DNA from: CBFDBT01 sp965603115
Lineage (GTDB): Bacteria > Pseudomonadota > Alphaproteobacteria > Sphingomonadales > Kordiimonadaceae
Direction of reading: 5' to 3'
DNA: 7,803 nucleotides
Assembly: GCA_965603115.1 (NCBI GenBank)
Contig: CBFDBT010000126.1
Location: forward strand, 1-7,803
Part shown: positions 1 through 6,110 of the stretch, in pieces
Numbering within the stretch: position 1 is the stretch's first letter
How the letters are laid out: the number at the start of each line of letters is the position of its first letter
The notes under the pieces: generated by a model
Seen by the model: only the letters and a program-made list of their open reading frames with translations
What the model was told of the DNA's origin: nothing
Databases searched by the model: none
Made by a program: the position numbers and the translations under genes

Positions 1-1
1 T

Positions 2-2311
2 ACCACCATTAATGACTGGCACACATGCCCGCATGGCGGCGAGATTAATGCTTCTAATCCATGTTCAGAATATATGTTCCTTGACGATACAGCTTGTAAC
101 CTTGCATCCCTTAATTTGATGCAGTTCCGTTCATCCGATGGTTCATTCATGCTCAAGGACTTTGAACACGCTGTACGCTTATGGACCATGGTCCTAGAAA
201 TATCTGTTTTGATGGCACAATTCCCATCAAAGACCATAGCAAAACGCTCTTATGACTACCGTACACTTGGTATAGGCTACGCCAATATTGGTGGTTTCCT
301 GATGAGCCTTGGTCTTTCCTATGATAGTGACGAAGGGCGCGCTCTTTGCGGTGCTATTACAGCCGTCATGACTGGACGGTCTTACGCAACATCAGCTGAA
401 ATGGCATCCGAACTTGGTGCTTTCCCAGAATATAAAGCAAACTCAGAAGACATGCTAAGAGTTATCCGAAACCATCGCCGCGCGGCTTATGGTCAGGAAG
501 ACGGCTACGAAGTTCTTCATACTAATCCTGTTCCTCTTGATATTGAGAATTGCCCGGATCAGGACATTGTCATCGCTGCTGCACAAGCATGGGATGATGC
601 CCTTACTCTTGGTGAGCAGCATGGATATAGAAATGCACAAACATCAGTGATCGCCCCAACTGGAACAATTGGACTAGTAATGGATTGTGACACTACGGGA
701 ATTGAACCTGATTTTGCTCTTGTGAAATTTAAAAAGCTAGCTGGCGGTGGATACTTTAAAATTATTAACCGCATTGTCCCACAAGCGCTTACAACACTTG
801 GGTATAACGAAACACAAATCAAAGATATTATTCATTATGCAGTGGGCCACAGCACTCTTAAGAGCGCAACTGGCGTCAACCATGAGGCGCTTAAAGCCAA
901 AGGATTTACGAAAAAAGAACTATCCGCTGTTGAAGAACAACTTAAAAATGCTTTCGACATCAAGTTTGTTTTCAATCAATGGACCCTTGGTGCGGACTTT
1001 TGCAAAGATGTCTTAAAGCTTACTGATGAGCAGCTCAATGATTTCAACTTTGACCTATTAAAAGCAATTGGTTTTGAAAAAGACGCAATCGAGGAAGCTA
1101 ATCTTCACTGTTGTGGTACAATGACGCTTGAGGGCGCACCGCACCTAAAGCAAGAGCATGTTTCAGTCTTTGATTGTGCTAATCTCTGCGGCAAAATTGG
1201 TACAAGAACCCTCAGTTGGGAAAGCCACATTCGCATGATGGCCGCAGCGCAACCTTTCATCTCTGGTGCCATATCCAAAACTATCAATATGGAAAATTCA
1301 GCCGATGTTGAAGACTGCATGCAGGCCTATGAGTTGAGTTGGTCACTAGGCCTTAAGGCTAATGCCCTCTACCGTGATGGATCAAAACTCAGTCAGCCTC
1401 TTAATTCTTCGCTACTTGATGATGAAGACCTTGAGGCAGAAGCAGAAGAACCAACTCTAGCTGAGAAAACAACTGTTTTTGCTGAAAAGGTAATTGAAAA
1501 AATTGTGGAAGTTGAACGCGGTGGTGCCAGTAGCCGTAATCGCCTTCCTGAACGTCGTAAGGGCTACACACAAAAAGCAGTAGTTGGTGGACATAAAGTC
1601 TATCTTAGAACTGGGGAATATGACGACGGCAGTGTTGGTGAAATCTTTATTGATATGCACAAAGAAGGCGCTGCCTTTAGAAGTTTGATGAATAACTTTG
1701 CCATCGCAATTTCCATTGGCCTACAATATGGCGTCCCACTTGAAGAATTTGTTGATGCTTTCACCTTCACACGTTTTGAACCTTTCGGCCGTGTGGAAGG
1801 AAATGAAGCCATTAAAATGTCGACATCTTTGCTGGATTATATTTTCCGTGAGCTTGCAATATCTTATCTTGGACGAGACGACCTGGCGCATGCGACGCCT
1901 GCCGATCTTTCTCATGATGCTATGGGTCGCGGAAAAGAAGATGGGTTGCCTGATATGGAAAAAGAAGTTGAACAAGCTATCATGCGCGTTCAAAACCTAG
2001 CATCCAGTGGCTACGTGCGCGGCAACAATCTTGTTGTTCTTAATACTGGCGTTAATAAAAACACAACCAAAGATACGGAGGTCAAGGCTGTAGCCATGGC
2101 CACTGCTGGTGGCGCAACAGTATCCGCTGGCGTGTCTATCGGATCTGCTATGGCCAATGGCGGAACAGATGCCACAGCAAATGCTCGATCCACAGCCCGT
2201 ATGAAGGGATATGAAGGTGATGCTTGCGGCGATTGCGGTAATTTCACCCTGGTCAGGAATGGTACATGTATGAAATGTGATACCTGTGGCAGCACAAGTG
2301 GCTGCTCATAA
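2..2311 (+). CDS. nrdJ: Vitamin B12-dependent (class II) ribonucleotide reductase, C-terminal 769 residues (5' partial)
   Basis: This enzyme reduces ribonucleotides to deoxyribonucleotides for DNA synthesis in the cytoplasm, using adenosylcobalamin to generate a cysteine thiyl radical without oxygen. The frame is open from base 2, before the first ATG at 74, and the active-site motif NPCSE (N19, C21, E23 of the visible part; bases 56-70) lies before that ATG, so the gene starts outside the window. C21 is the expected thiyl cysteine. C32, in CNLASLNL, is 11 residues later, the same spacing as C322 and C333 in Thermotoga maritima NrdJ. The phosphate-loop-like PTGTIG begins at P219. After a charged linker (about 465-515), residues of about 520-630 match a TSCPD domain. 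The tail has C742, C745, C756, C759, C762 and C768, as expected for the zinc-binding and re-reduction segment of long NrdJ proteins. The reading frame is intact. Roughly the first third or more of the usual protein of about 1,200 residues, including the first cysteine of the redox pair, is missing from the window. Confidence 0.96.
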   Translation, partial: TTINDWHTCPHGGEINASNPCSEYMFLDDTACNLASLNLMQFRSSDGSFMLKDFEHAVRLWTMVLEISVLMAQFPSKTIAKRSYDYRTLGIGYANIGGFLMSLGLSYDSDEGRALCGAITAVMTGRSYATSAEMASELGAFPEYKANSEDMLRVIRNHRRAAYGQEDGYEVLHTNPVPLDIENCPDQDIVIAAAQAWDDALTLGEQHGYRNAQTSVIAPTGTIGLVMDCDTTGIEPDFALVKFKKLAGGGYFKIINRIVPQALTTLGYNETQIKDIIHYAVGHSTLKSATGVNHEALKAKGFTKKELSAVEEQLKNAFDIKFVFNQWTLGADFCKDVLKLTDEQLNDFNFDLLKAIGFEKDAIEEANLHCCGTMTLEGAPHLKQEHVSVFDCANLCGKIGTRTLSWESHIRMMAAAQPFISGAISKTINMENSADVEDCMQAYELSWSLGLKANALYRDGSKLSQPLNSSLLDDEDLEAEAEEPTLAEKTTVFAEKVIEKIVEVERGGASSRNRLPERRKGYTQKAVVGGHKVYLRTGEYDDGSVGEIFIDMHKEGAAFRSLMNNFAIAISIGLQYGVPLEEFVDAFTFTRFEPFGRVEGNEAIKMSTSLLDYIFRELAISYLGRDDLAHATPADLSHDAMGRGKEDGLPDMEKEVEQAIMRVQNLASSGYVRGNNLVVLNTGVNKNTTKDTEVKAVAMATAGGATVSAGVSIGSAMANGGTDATANARSTARMKGYEGDACGDCGNFTLVRNGTCMKCDTCGSTSGCS

Positions 2312-2352
2312 AATGAACTGCATGCATCTTTCATATTTGTAAACAAAAAGAA

Positions 2353-2379
2353 TAGAGGGGACATATCTAGCCCCCTCTA
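2353..2379 (+). terminator. Hairpin after nrdJ, possible terminator
   Basis: A perfect 8-bp inverted repeat, TAGAGGGG (2353-2360) and CCCCTCTA (2372-2379), encloses an 11-base loop 41 bases after the nrdJ stop. The plus strand has no T-run after it. The minus strand does, because AAACAAAAAG lies just before the stem. It may be a weak or Rho-assisted end for nrdJ, or a minus-facing block. No minus-strand gene that would need one is visible to its right. Confidence 0.45.
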
Positions 2380-2496
2380 ACTCCACCAAGTAAAAGTTTA
2401 TATTTAAATGTTCACTAAATCTTTACTGATTCTATTGAATATAGACGGCTTAAGGTGTAAATATTGGAAATCTAGTTAAAAGTTTGGGCAAAAAAC

Positions 2497-4263
2497 GTGG
2501 CCTCAAAAAAAGAGAACACCCCTATGCTAAAGTCGGTTTCTCCTGATGGCGAAATTACTGACACAATAGTGAACTCTGGAGTGGTAATAGAAAATTTACC
2601 ATCAGGTGTACTCGTTTGTGCAAAGGGAAAATCCGATCAAATTAAAGTATTACTAGCCAATAGCTTTGCTCGAAACCTTCTGGGCATTAAGGGCCTTGGC
2701 AAAAAATTTCCGCTCTTTCTAGATGATATATGGCACGGCGATGAATCATTTCTTCTCGGCAATCAAATTCTCAGTGTATTTCGTGATCACCGCACCCTTC
2801 ATTTTGAATGGACACAGCGCAATGGAGCTGTTGAGAGGTTTTTATCAGCACATTTATTGCCTCTCAAGAATGCAAAAGGTGATATTTATCAAGTTATTTG
2901 CACAATAGAAGACCAAACAGCAGAAAAACTGGCCGAAAAAAATCTACTGCATCACGCATTTCACGATGCCTTAACCGGACTTCCTAACCGTATAATGTTT
3001 AGAAGTAAGCTGGAAGAGGCCGTAAACTCTACAAGCAAAATAGAGAGCAGTGGCTGTGCTGTTCTTGTGATAAACATTGATAGATTCCAGCAAATAAATG
3101 ATAGCTTTGGTCACGGCGCAGGGGATAGGTTTTTAGTATCTATGGCATCTACTTTGCGACGCTGTATCCGTGGTTCTGACTTTTTAGCACGTCTGTCTGG
3201 CGACGAATTCGCTGTTTTGGTATCATATTGTAGTGATATTGATGAAATAGACATGATCTCTGATCGCGTCCATCAAGCGATGCGGCATCCTTATGACCTG
3301 GATGGAAATGAAATTTACTCTTCTGTTTCTATCGGCGTCGCAACAACCCTTGAAGTTAATTGCCACCCTGAAGACCTCATTCGTAACGCTGAATTTGCGA
3401 TGCACAGAGCTAAACTGGACGGCAAAGCAAAATCTGAAATCTATAAAGAAGAAAGTCATACGCAAGCCAGAAGTCAGTTTCATTTAGAAACCGAACTTCG
3501 TAGAGCCGTTGAGCGCAATGAACTTGAACTACATTATCAGCCAATCATTGACCTTAAAACTAAAAAACTCCTCGGATTTGAGTCCCTGACACGCTGGATT
3601 CATAAAGAAAAAGGCTTTGTCTCTCCCAACGAGTTTATCCCGCTTGCTGAAGAAACGGGTATTATTCTCGACCTTGGAAACTGGGCTATTCAAACCTGTT
3701 GTATGCAGATCAAACAGTGGCGTGACAAATTTGGCGACAAATTTGATGCTACGGTTAATGTCAACGTATCGGGAATTCAATTTGCTCGTGATAATGTTGT
3801 AAAATTAGTCAGTGATGCCCTCACCCAGCATGGTGTGGAGGGAAAATATTTAAAGGTTGAACTTACAGAGAGCGCCATCATGACCAATATCGGCCGCATC
3901 TCTGCAATGCTCGAAAAAATACGTGAGCTAGATGTTCAGGTCGCGCTTGATGACTTTGGAACTGGCTATTCCTCTTTGAACTATTTACACCAATTCCCGC
4001 TTGATATCATAAAAATTGACCGAAGTTTCATTGCTAAAATGGCTATTGATAATGAACAATATGAAATTTTGAAAATGATTGCCATGCTGGCAAAAAGCTT
4101 AAAGCTTGATATTGTGTGTGAAGGCCTAGAAGACCAAGATCACATTGATATGTTAGTTGGACTTGGCTATTCTGTCGGCCAAGGTTTCTTTTTCTCCAAG
4201 GCTGTTACGGCACCAGAAGCAGAAGCAATGATTGCAGGTCACATTCCTTGGCTTAATTCTTAG
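2497..4263 (+). CDS. PAS-GGDEF-EAL protein of cyclic-di-GMP turnover
   Basis: A 588-residue signalling protein expected to make and/or degrade cyclic-di-GMP. No membrane segment or signal peptide is seen, so it is probably cytoplasmic. Residues of about 25-145 look like a PAS-type sensor, followed by a short linker. The GGDEF domain spans about 150-310: HDALTGLPNR opens it, the signature is SGDEF (234-238) instead of GGDEF, and an inhibitory-site RxxD (R225, D228) sits exactly five residues upstream. The EAL domain spans about 330-580. The signature is ESL (E362), and the expected catalytic and metal residues are present: N423, E455 and E458 in ELTE, D485 and D486 in DDFGTGYSSL, K506, E542 and Q562. 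Phosphodiesterase activity is therefore likely. Cyclase activity is possible, because some SGDEF variants are active, and would be subject to product inhibition. The start is GTG with a weak upstream GGG. ATG at 2524, preceded by AGAGA at a spacing of 8, is an equally plausible start. A weak promoter-like TTGAAT lies at 2435. The input signal cannot be told. Confidence 0.93.
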   Translation: MASKKENTPMLKSVSPDGEITDTIVNSGVVIENLPSGVLVCAKGKSDQIKVLLANSFARNLLGIKGLGKKFPLFLDDIWHGDESFLLGNQILSVFRDHRTLHFEWTQRNGAVERFLSAHLLPLKNAKGDIYQVICTIEDQTAEKLAEKNLLHHAFHDALTGLPNRIMFRSKLEEAVNSTSKIESSGCAVLVINIDRFQQINDSFGHGAGDRFLVSMASTLRRCIRGSDFLARLSGDEFAVLVSYCSDIDEIDMISDRVHQAMRHPYDLDGNEIYSSVSIGVATTLEVNCHPEDLIRNAEFAMHRAKLDGKAKSEIYKEESHTQARSQFHLETELRRAVERNELELHYQPIIDLKTKKLLGFESLTRWIHKEKGFVSPNEFIPLAEETGIILDLGNWAIQTCCMQIKQWRDKFGDKFDATVNVNVSGIQFARDNVVKLVSDALTQHGVEGKYLKVELTESAIMTNIGRISAMLEKIRELDVQVALDDFGTGYSSLNYLHQFPLDIIKIDRSFIAKMAIDNEQYEILKMIAMLAKSLKLDIVCEGLEDQDHIDMLVGLGYSVGQGFFFSKAVTAPEAEAMIAGHIPWLNS

Positions 4264-4276
4264 CATATTTTCCTTG

Positions 4277-4300
4277 AAATCAGGTGCGCTCTTGATTTTT
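4277..4300 (+). terminator. Weak intrinsic terminator candidate after the GGDEF-EAL gene
   Basis: AAATCA (4277-4282) pairs with TGATTT (4293-4298) around a 10-base loop, and the right arm runs into a T-run (4296-4300). The stem is short and AT-rich, so it would be a weak terminator at best. It lies 13 bases after the stop codon. Confidence 0.3.
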
Positions 4301-4326
4301 AACACGTTTATGCCCAAATATATACT
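4298..4326 (+). promoter_or_regulatory. Possible promoter for the Lys/Ala-rich DUF4389 gene
   Basis: TATACT (4321-4326) is a good -10 element 33 bases before the ATG. The hexamer 17 bases upstream is TTTAAC (4298-4303), a poor -35. Only the -10 is convincing. Confidence 0.3.
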
Positions 4327-4359
4327 AACTCGGGTACACGAAACATAAGGTTTAGTATT

Positions 4360-4950
4360 ATGACTGAAGACAATAAAGCGATATCGAAAAAAGCTGCTCC
4401 TAAAAAAACCGCTAAAAGCGCAGCTAAATCTAGTGCCAAAAAGACAGCTGTAAAGAAAACCACTGCAAAAAAACCTACAGCGAAAAAGCCCGCTGTGAAA
4501 AAAGCATCAGCCTCAAAAAAGCCTGTAGCTAAAAAAGCGGCGCCCAAAAAGGCTGCACCTAAAAAGCCTATCCAAGATGATCCAGTAACCTTTGCAACTG
4601 CTGAAAAATCAGAAAATATATCCTCTTCAAAAAAGACAAAGTCCACTTCTACACAGGACGACGCTGAGAATGTATTCCCAGGGCTTGCCAAAGACCGTGA
4701 TTGGCAAAGTTTTGCTCTACGGGTAGCCTATATTATTACATTTGGTGTTTTAGGTTGGTTAGCTTTCGGTGCTGCTATAACTATGACAATCATTCAAGTG
4801 GTTATTACAGTCCTACTTGGAGCCCCGAATGAGACTTTACAAAGCTGGGTGTGTGCAATTGGGAAATATCTTGCAGAAGTATTTGAGTATGTTTCTTGGA
4901 GAACAGACGAAAAACCATTTCCACTTGGTCGCCCAGTTCCTTTGAAATAA
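4360..4950 (+). CDS. Histone H1-like Lys/Ala tail fused to a DUF4389 membrane domain
   Basis: A 196-residue protein in three parts. Residues 6-70 are almost entirely K, A, P, T, S and V: 25 of the first 70 are lysine. KK pairs fall every five residues (32, 37, 42, 47, then 53, 58, 63, 68), like the tails of eukaryotic H1 and bacterial H1-like/AlgP-type proteins. Residues 71-114 are a polar, partly acidic linker. Residues of about 115-196 resemble DUF4389: FALRVAYIITFGVLGWL begins a long hydrophobic stretch (118-153, one or two membrane segments), followed by an amphipathic helix and a conserved-looking end, RTDEKPFPLGRPVPLK. DUF4389 has no assigned function. The basic tail is probably cytoplasmic and could bind DNA, RNA or anionic lipid; this is inference. 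The ATG is preceded by TAAGG at a spacing of 9. The gene is convergent with the next one. Because the tail is low-complexity, any H1 similarity may reflect composition rather than descent. Confidence 0.85.
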   Translation: MTEDNKAISKKAAPKKTAKSAAKSSAKKTAVKKTTAKKPTAKKPAVKKASASKKPVAKKAAPKKAAPKKPIQDDPVTFATAEKSENISSSKKTKSTSTQDDAENVFPGLAKDRDWQSFALRVAYIITFGVLGWLAFGAAITMTIIQVVITVLLGAPNETLQSWVCAIGKYLAEVFEYVSWRTDEKPFPLGRPVPLK

Positions 4951-4958
4951 TATATTTC

Positions 4959-5375
4959 TTAATCTGATACAGTCAAAACAGTAAATAATAGGCGGGCCAT
5001 ATATTCAGTATTGTCCGCCATTTTTATGTATTCTACTTGATTATACTGTATTTCAATAAGAGCGTGCCCATTTAATGGAAAATCAGCGCCCTGCAAGTTA
5101 AAGACTATATCCTCTACATATGTTTTGGCTTTTTTTAGAGTTACAGCCCCACAATAAATCTCAATATTTATCCGGTGATGTTCCCCATCAAACGTAACAC
5201 TACGCCAAGCTCTAGAGTCATTATTACCAAATATTAAATAAGGACAAAGCCTTGTCGGTGACACTACTCCACCAAATTGACTTTTTTCCCAAACAGTTAC
5301 TTTTTCATATATCAAACTATTCACTAAGTGGTTAAATAGACCACCCAGCAAAGTACCAATTGCTTTTTTTTGCAT
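4959..5375 (-). CDS. DUF3168-like protein (phage/GTA tail-completion family), orphan
   Basis: A 138-residue protein with no membrane segment. The order of elements fits DUF3168, a small alpha/beta fold of tail-completion/head-tail joining proteins in phages and in alphaproteobacterial gene transfer agents. There is a helical N-terminus (about 5-25). The strand CPYLIFGNND (44-53) corresponds to the usual 'PYvvig' segment. A charged turn leads into HRINIEIYC (67-75), then a helix, AKTYVEDIVFNL (83-94), and a final strand pair ending in ARLLFTVLTV. This is recognition by pattern, without a search. The ATG is preceded by GAAAGGG at a spacing of about 5, a strong site. Codons 2-4 contain a run of eight A's. 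No capsid, portal, terminase or other tail gene is visible nearby, so it is either a remnant or has a job outside a virion. An intrinsic terminator ends only 15 bases upstream of the start, so its expression probably needs read-through or an upstream start with a structured leader. Confidence 0.6.
   Translation of the reverse strand: MQKKAIGTLLGGLFNHLVNSLIYEKVTVWEKSQFGGVVSPTRLCPYLIFGNNDSRAWRSVTFDGEHHRINIEIYCGAVTLKKAKTYVEDIVFNLQGADFPLNGHALIEIQYNQVEYIKMADNTEYMARLLFTVLTVSD
4991..5025 (+). terminator. Intrinsic terminator for the DUF4389 gene, inside the convergent gene
   Basis: GGCGGG (4991-4996) pairs with TCCGCC (5014-5019), using one G-U pair, around a 17-base loop. ATTTTT follows at 5020-5025. 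It begins 40 bases after the plus-strand stop and lies wholly inside the last codons of the convergent minus-strand gene. The large loop lowers confidence. Confidence 0.45.
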
Positions 5376-5376
5376 G

Positions 5377-5423
5377 ATTACCCTTTCAAAACAAAAAAAG
5401 CCCTTACCCAGGGGTAATGGCTT
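5377..5423 (-). promoter_or_regulatory. Leader with mutually exclusive pairings upstream of the DUF3168-like gene
   Basis: On the minus-strand RNA the first arm of the terminator hairpin contains AUUACCC (complement of 5412-5418). It can pair with GGGUAA in the second arm (5404-5409) or, with a perfect 7-base match, with GGGUAAU in the ribosome-binding region (5377-5383), which includes the AAGGG Shine-Dalgarno sequence. The direct repeat of GGGUAA is plain in the sequence. A regulatory switch is inference. Confidence 0.35.
5391..5423 (-). terminator. Intrinsic terminator of the 147-residue gene
   Basis: Read on the minus strand, AAGCCATTACCC (5423-5412) pairs with GGGTAAGGGCTT (5409-5398), with one internal mismatch and a very tight loop. 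It is followed directly by a run of seven T's and then GT (5399-5391). This is a classic Rho-independent terminator, about 80 bases after the stop of the 147-residue minus-strand gene. It is also immediately upstream of the DUF3168-like gene. Confidence 0.75.
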
Positions 5424-5502
5424 ATTCTGCTGCGATTATAACAGTTGAAGTATATTTGTATAATATTAACCTATATGGTACATAGTAGCGGAATGGTCAA
5501 GA

Positions 5503-5946
5503 TCAAATGTGATTAATATCCCATAATCGAATACCCTCAATAAGGGTTTTACGAGCCCAACCATTAGCTCTGTGAAAACGCCTATCAACTGATACAAAAG
5601 ATTTGCCATCAATCAAAAGATCAAGAATTGCACCTGCAACAATTTTCTCTTCAGTTAATAAATCTATCCAAAGGTTGAATTTATATTCCAAAAGCTGCCT
5701 GTATGTGTTTGGAAGACGCTTAATGGTCTTAACACAACGTGAAGAGTTAGCAACTTGAGAAGACCGGAGGCCCTTTGAATCTATAGCAATGATTGAATCC
5801 TCAATTTGGTGAATTGCAATCAAATCACGATAATTAAGATAGCCACGAGCATATGATAGTAAAACAGGTTTTGAAAAGTGGTTCTTATCAAACCCTCCAA
5901 CTGTCTTACTAGTATATATTGCCTCACTCTTGCTCAACTCGATCAT
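5503..5946 (-). CDS. Unrecognised 147-residue protein with HTH-like C-terminus
   Basis: No family is recognised with certainty. The protein is basic, soluble-looking and has no signal peptide or membrane segment. An N-terminal portion (about 24-58, KPVLLSYARGYLNYRDLIAI and on) resembles the helical front of small phage regulators. Residues of about 80-112 form an amphipathic helical stretch. Residues 114-141, with GKSFVSVDRRFHRANGWARK then TLIEGIRLW, have the spacing of a helix-turn-helix (S-V-x-R-x(5)-GW-x-x-K-T-L) like that in phage late regulators and in alphaproteobacterial DUF6456-type proteins; this is a loose resemblance only. The ATG is preceded by TAAGGA at a spacing of 8. The gene is divergent from the S24 repressor, sharing a 164-base control region with it, and ends in its own terminator. 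It is a likely target of that repressor, but this is inferred from position. Confidence 0.7.
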   Translation of the reverse strand: MIELSKSEAIYTSKTVGGFDKNHFSKPVLLSYARGYLNYRDLIAIHQIEDSIIAIDSKGLRSSQVANSSRCVKTIKRLPNTYRQLLEYKFNLWIDLLTEEKIVAGAILDLLIDGKSFVSVDRRFHRANGWARKTLIEGIRLWDINHI

Positions 5947-6010
5947 TAAAGAAATCCTTAAGCTCGTTTCCCATGGCAGATAACCGATTCCTGCGCTATA
6001 TGAAAAGACT

Positions 6011-6049
6011 AACCTATTTTATCCTATTGGCAACCTATTTTTTCCTATT
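6011..6049. repeat. Helically phased CCTATT array, likely operator
   Basis: Two near-identical 18-mers, AACCTATTTTATCCTATT (6011-6028) and AACCTATTTTTTCCTATT (6032-6049), differ at one base. Each holds two CCTATT hexamers, at 6013, 6023, 6034 and 6044. The steps of 10, 11 and 10 bases place all four on the same face of the helix. The array ends 4 bases before the -35 of the plus-strand repressor promoter and lies upstream of the divergent minus-strand gene. It looks like a cooperative protein-binding site. Phased T-runs giving curved DNA are an alternative or additional reading. Confidence 0.65.
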
Positions 6050-6052
6050 TTA

Positions 6053-6081
6053 TTGACTTTAGTAAAATATTACTCTAAAAC
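6053..6081 (+). promoter_or_regulatory. Promoter of the S24 repressor gene
   Basis: TTGACT (6053-6058; 5 of 6 to the consensus) is followed, after exactly 17 bases, by TAAAAC (6076-6081; 4 of 6). The predicted start site is near 6088, leaving a leader of about 23 bases with GAGG before the GTG. The strong -35 and weak -10 suit alphaproteobacterial sigma-70 promoters. Confidence 0.55.
6061..6074. promoter_or_regulatory. Operator-like palindrome in the promoter spacer
   Basis: AGTAA-AATA-TTACT is a 14-base inverted repeat with perfect 5-bp arms, sitting between the -35 and -10. This is the size and place typical of operators for dimeric phage-type repressors. Protein bound here would block the repressor's own promoter. 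AT-rich DNA gives short palindromes by chance, so this is tentative. Confidence 0.4.
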
Positions 6082-6084
6082 AGT

Positions 6085-6098
6085 ATCATTCTAATGAT
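6085..6098. promoter_or_regulatory. Second 14-base palindrome at the predicted start site
   Basis: ATCATT-CT-AATGAT has perfect 6-bp arms and overlaps the predicted transcription start, just before the GAGG ribosome site. Its centre is 24 bases from that of the first palindrome. The half-site sequences of the two differ, so they may not bind the same protein. In RNA it would be too short a hairpin to matter much. Confidence 0.3.
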
Positions 6099-6099
6099 T

Positions 6100-6103
6100 G
6101 AGG
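6100..6103 (+). promoter_or_regulatory. Ribosome-binding site fixing the GTG start of the repressor
   Basis: GAGG lies 7 bases before the GTG at 6111. No in-frame ATG lies nearby upstream, and the next internal ATG (codon 29) would delete much of the HTH, so GTG is the start. Confidence 0.7.
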
Positions 6104-6110
6104 TTTAAGT

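Noticed and set aside
74..76. ATG at 74 as the start of the ribonucleotide reductase
   Set aside because: The same frame is open to base 2 and encodes the active-site NPCSE motif just before this ATG, so the codon is internal.
2011..2364. 117-codon minus-strand open frame over the end of nrdJ
   Set aside because: It is antisense to the conserved cysteine-rich tail of nrdJ and has no recognisable domain of its own.
4360..4570. Lys/Ala-codon stretch as a DNA-level tandem repeat
   Set aside because: Codons vary between repeat units (AAA/AAG, GCT/GCA/GCC), so the repetition is at protein level and no fixed DNA unit is present.
4308..4691. 127-codon minus-strand frame rich in F, A and G
   Set aside because: It is the antisense reading of the lysine/alanine codons; its repetitive composition follows from the AAA/GCT codons of the real gene.
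5388..6110. Attachment-site direct repeats flanking the central phage-like module
   Set aside because: No convincing long direct repeat was seen by eye at both edges, and no integrase or tRNA gene is present.
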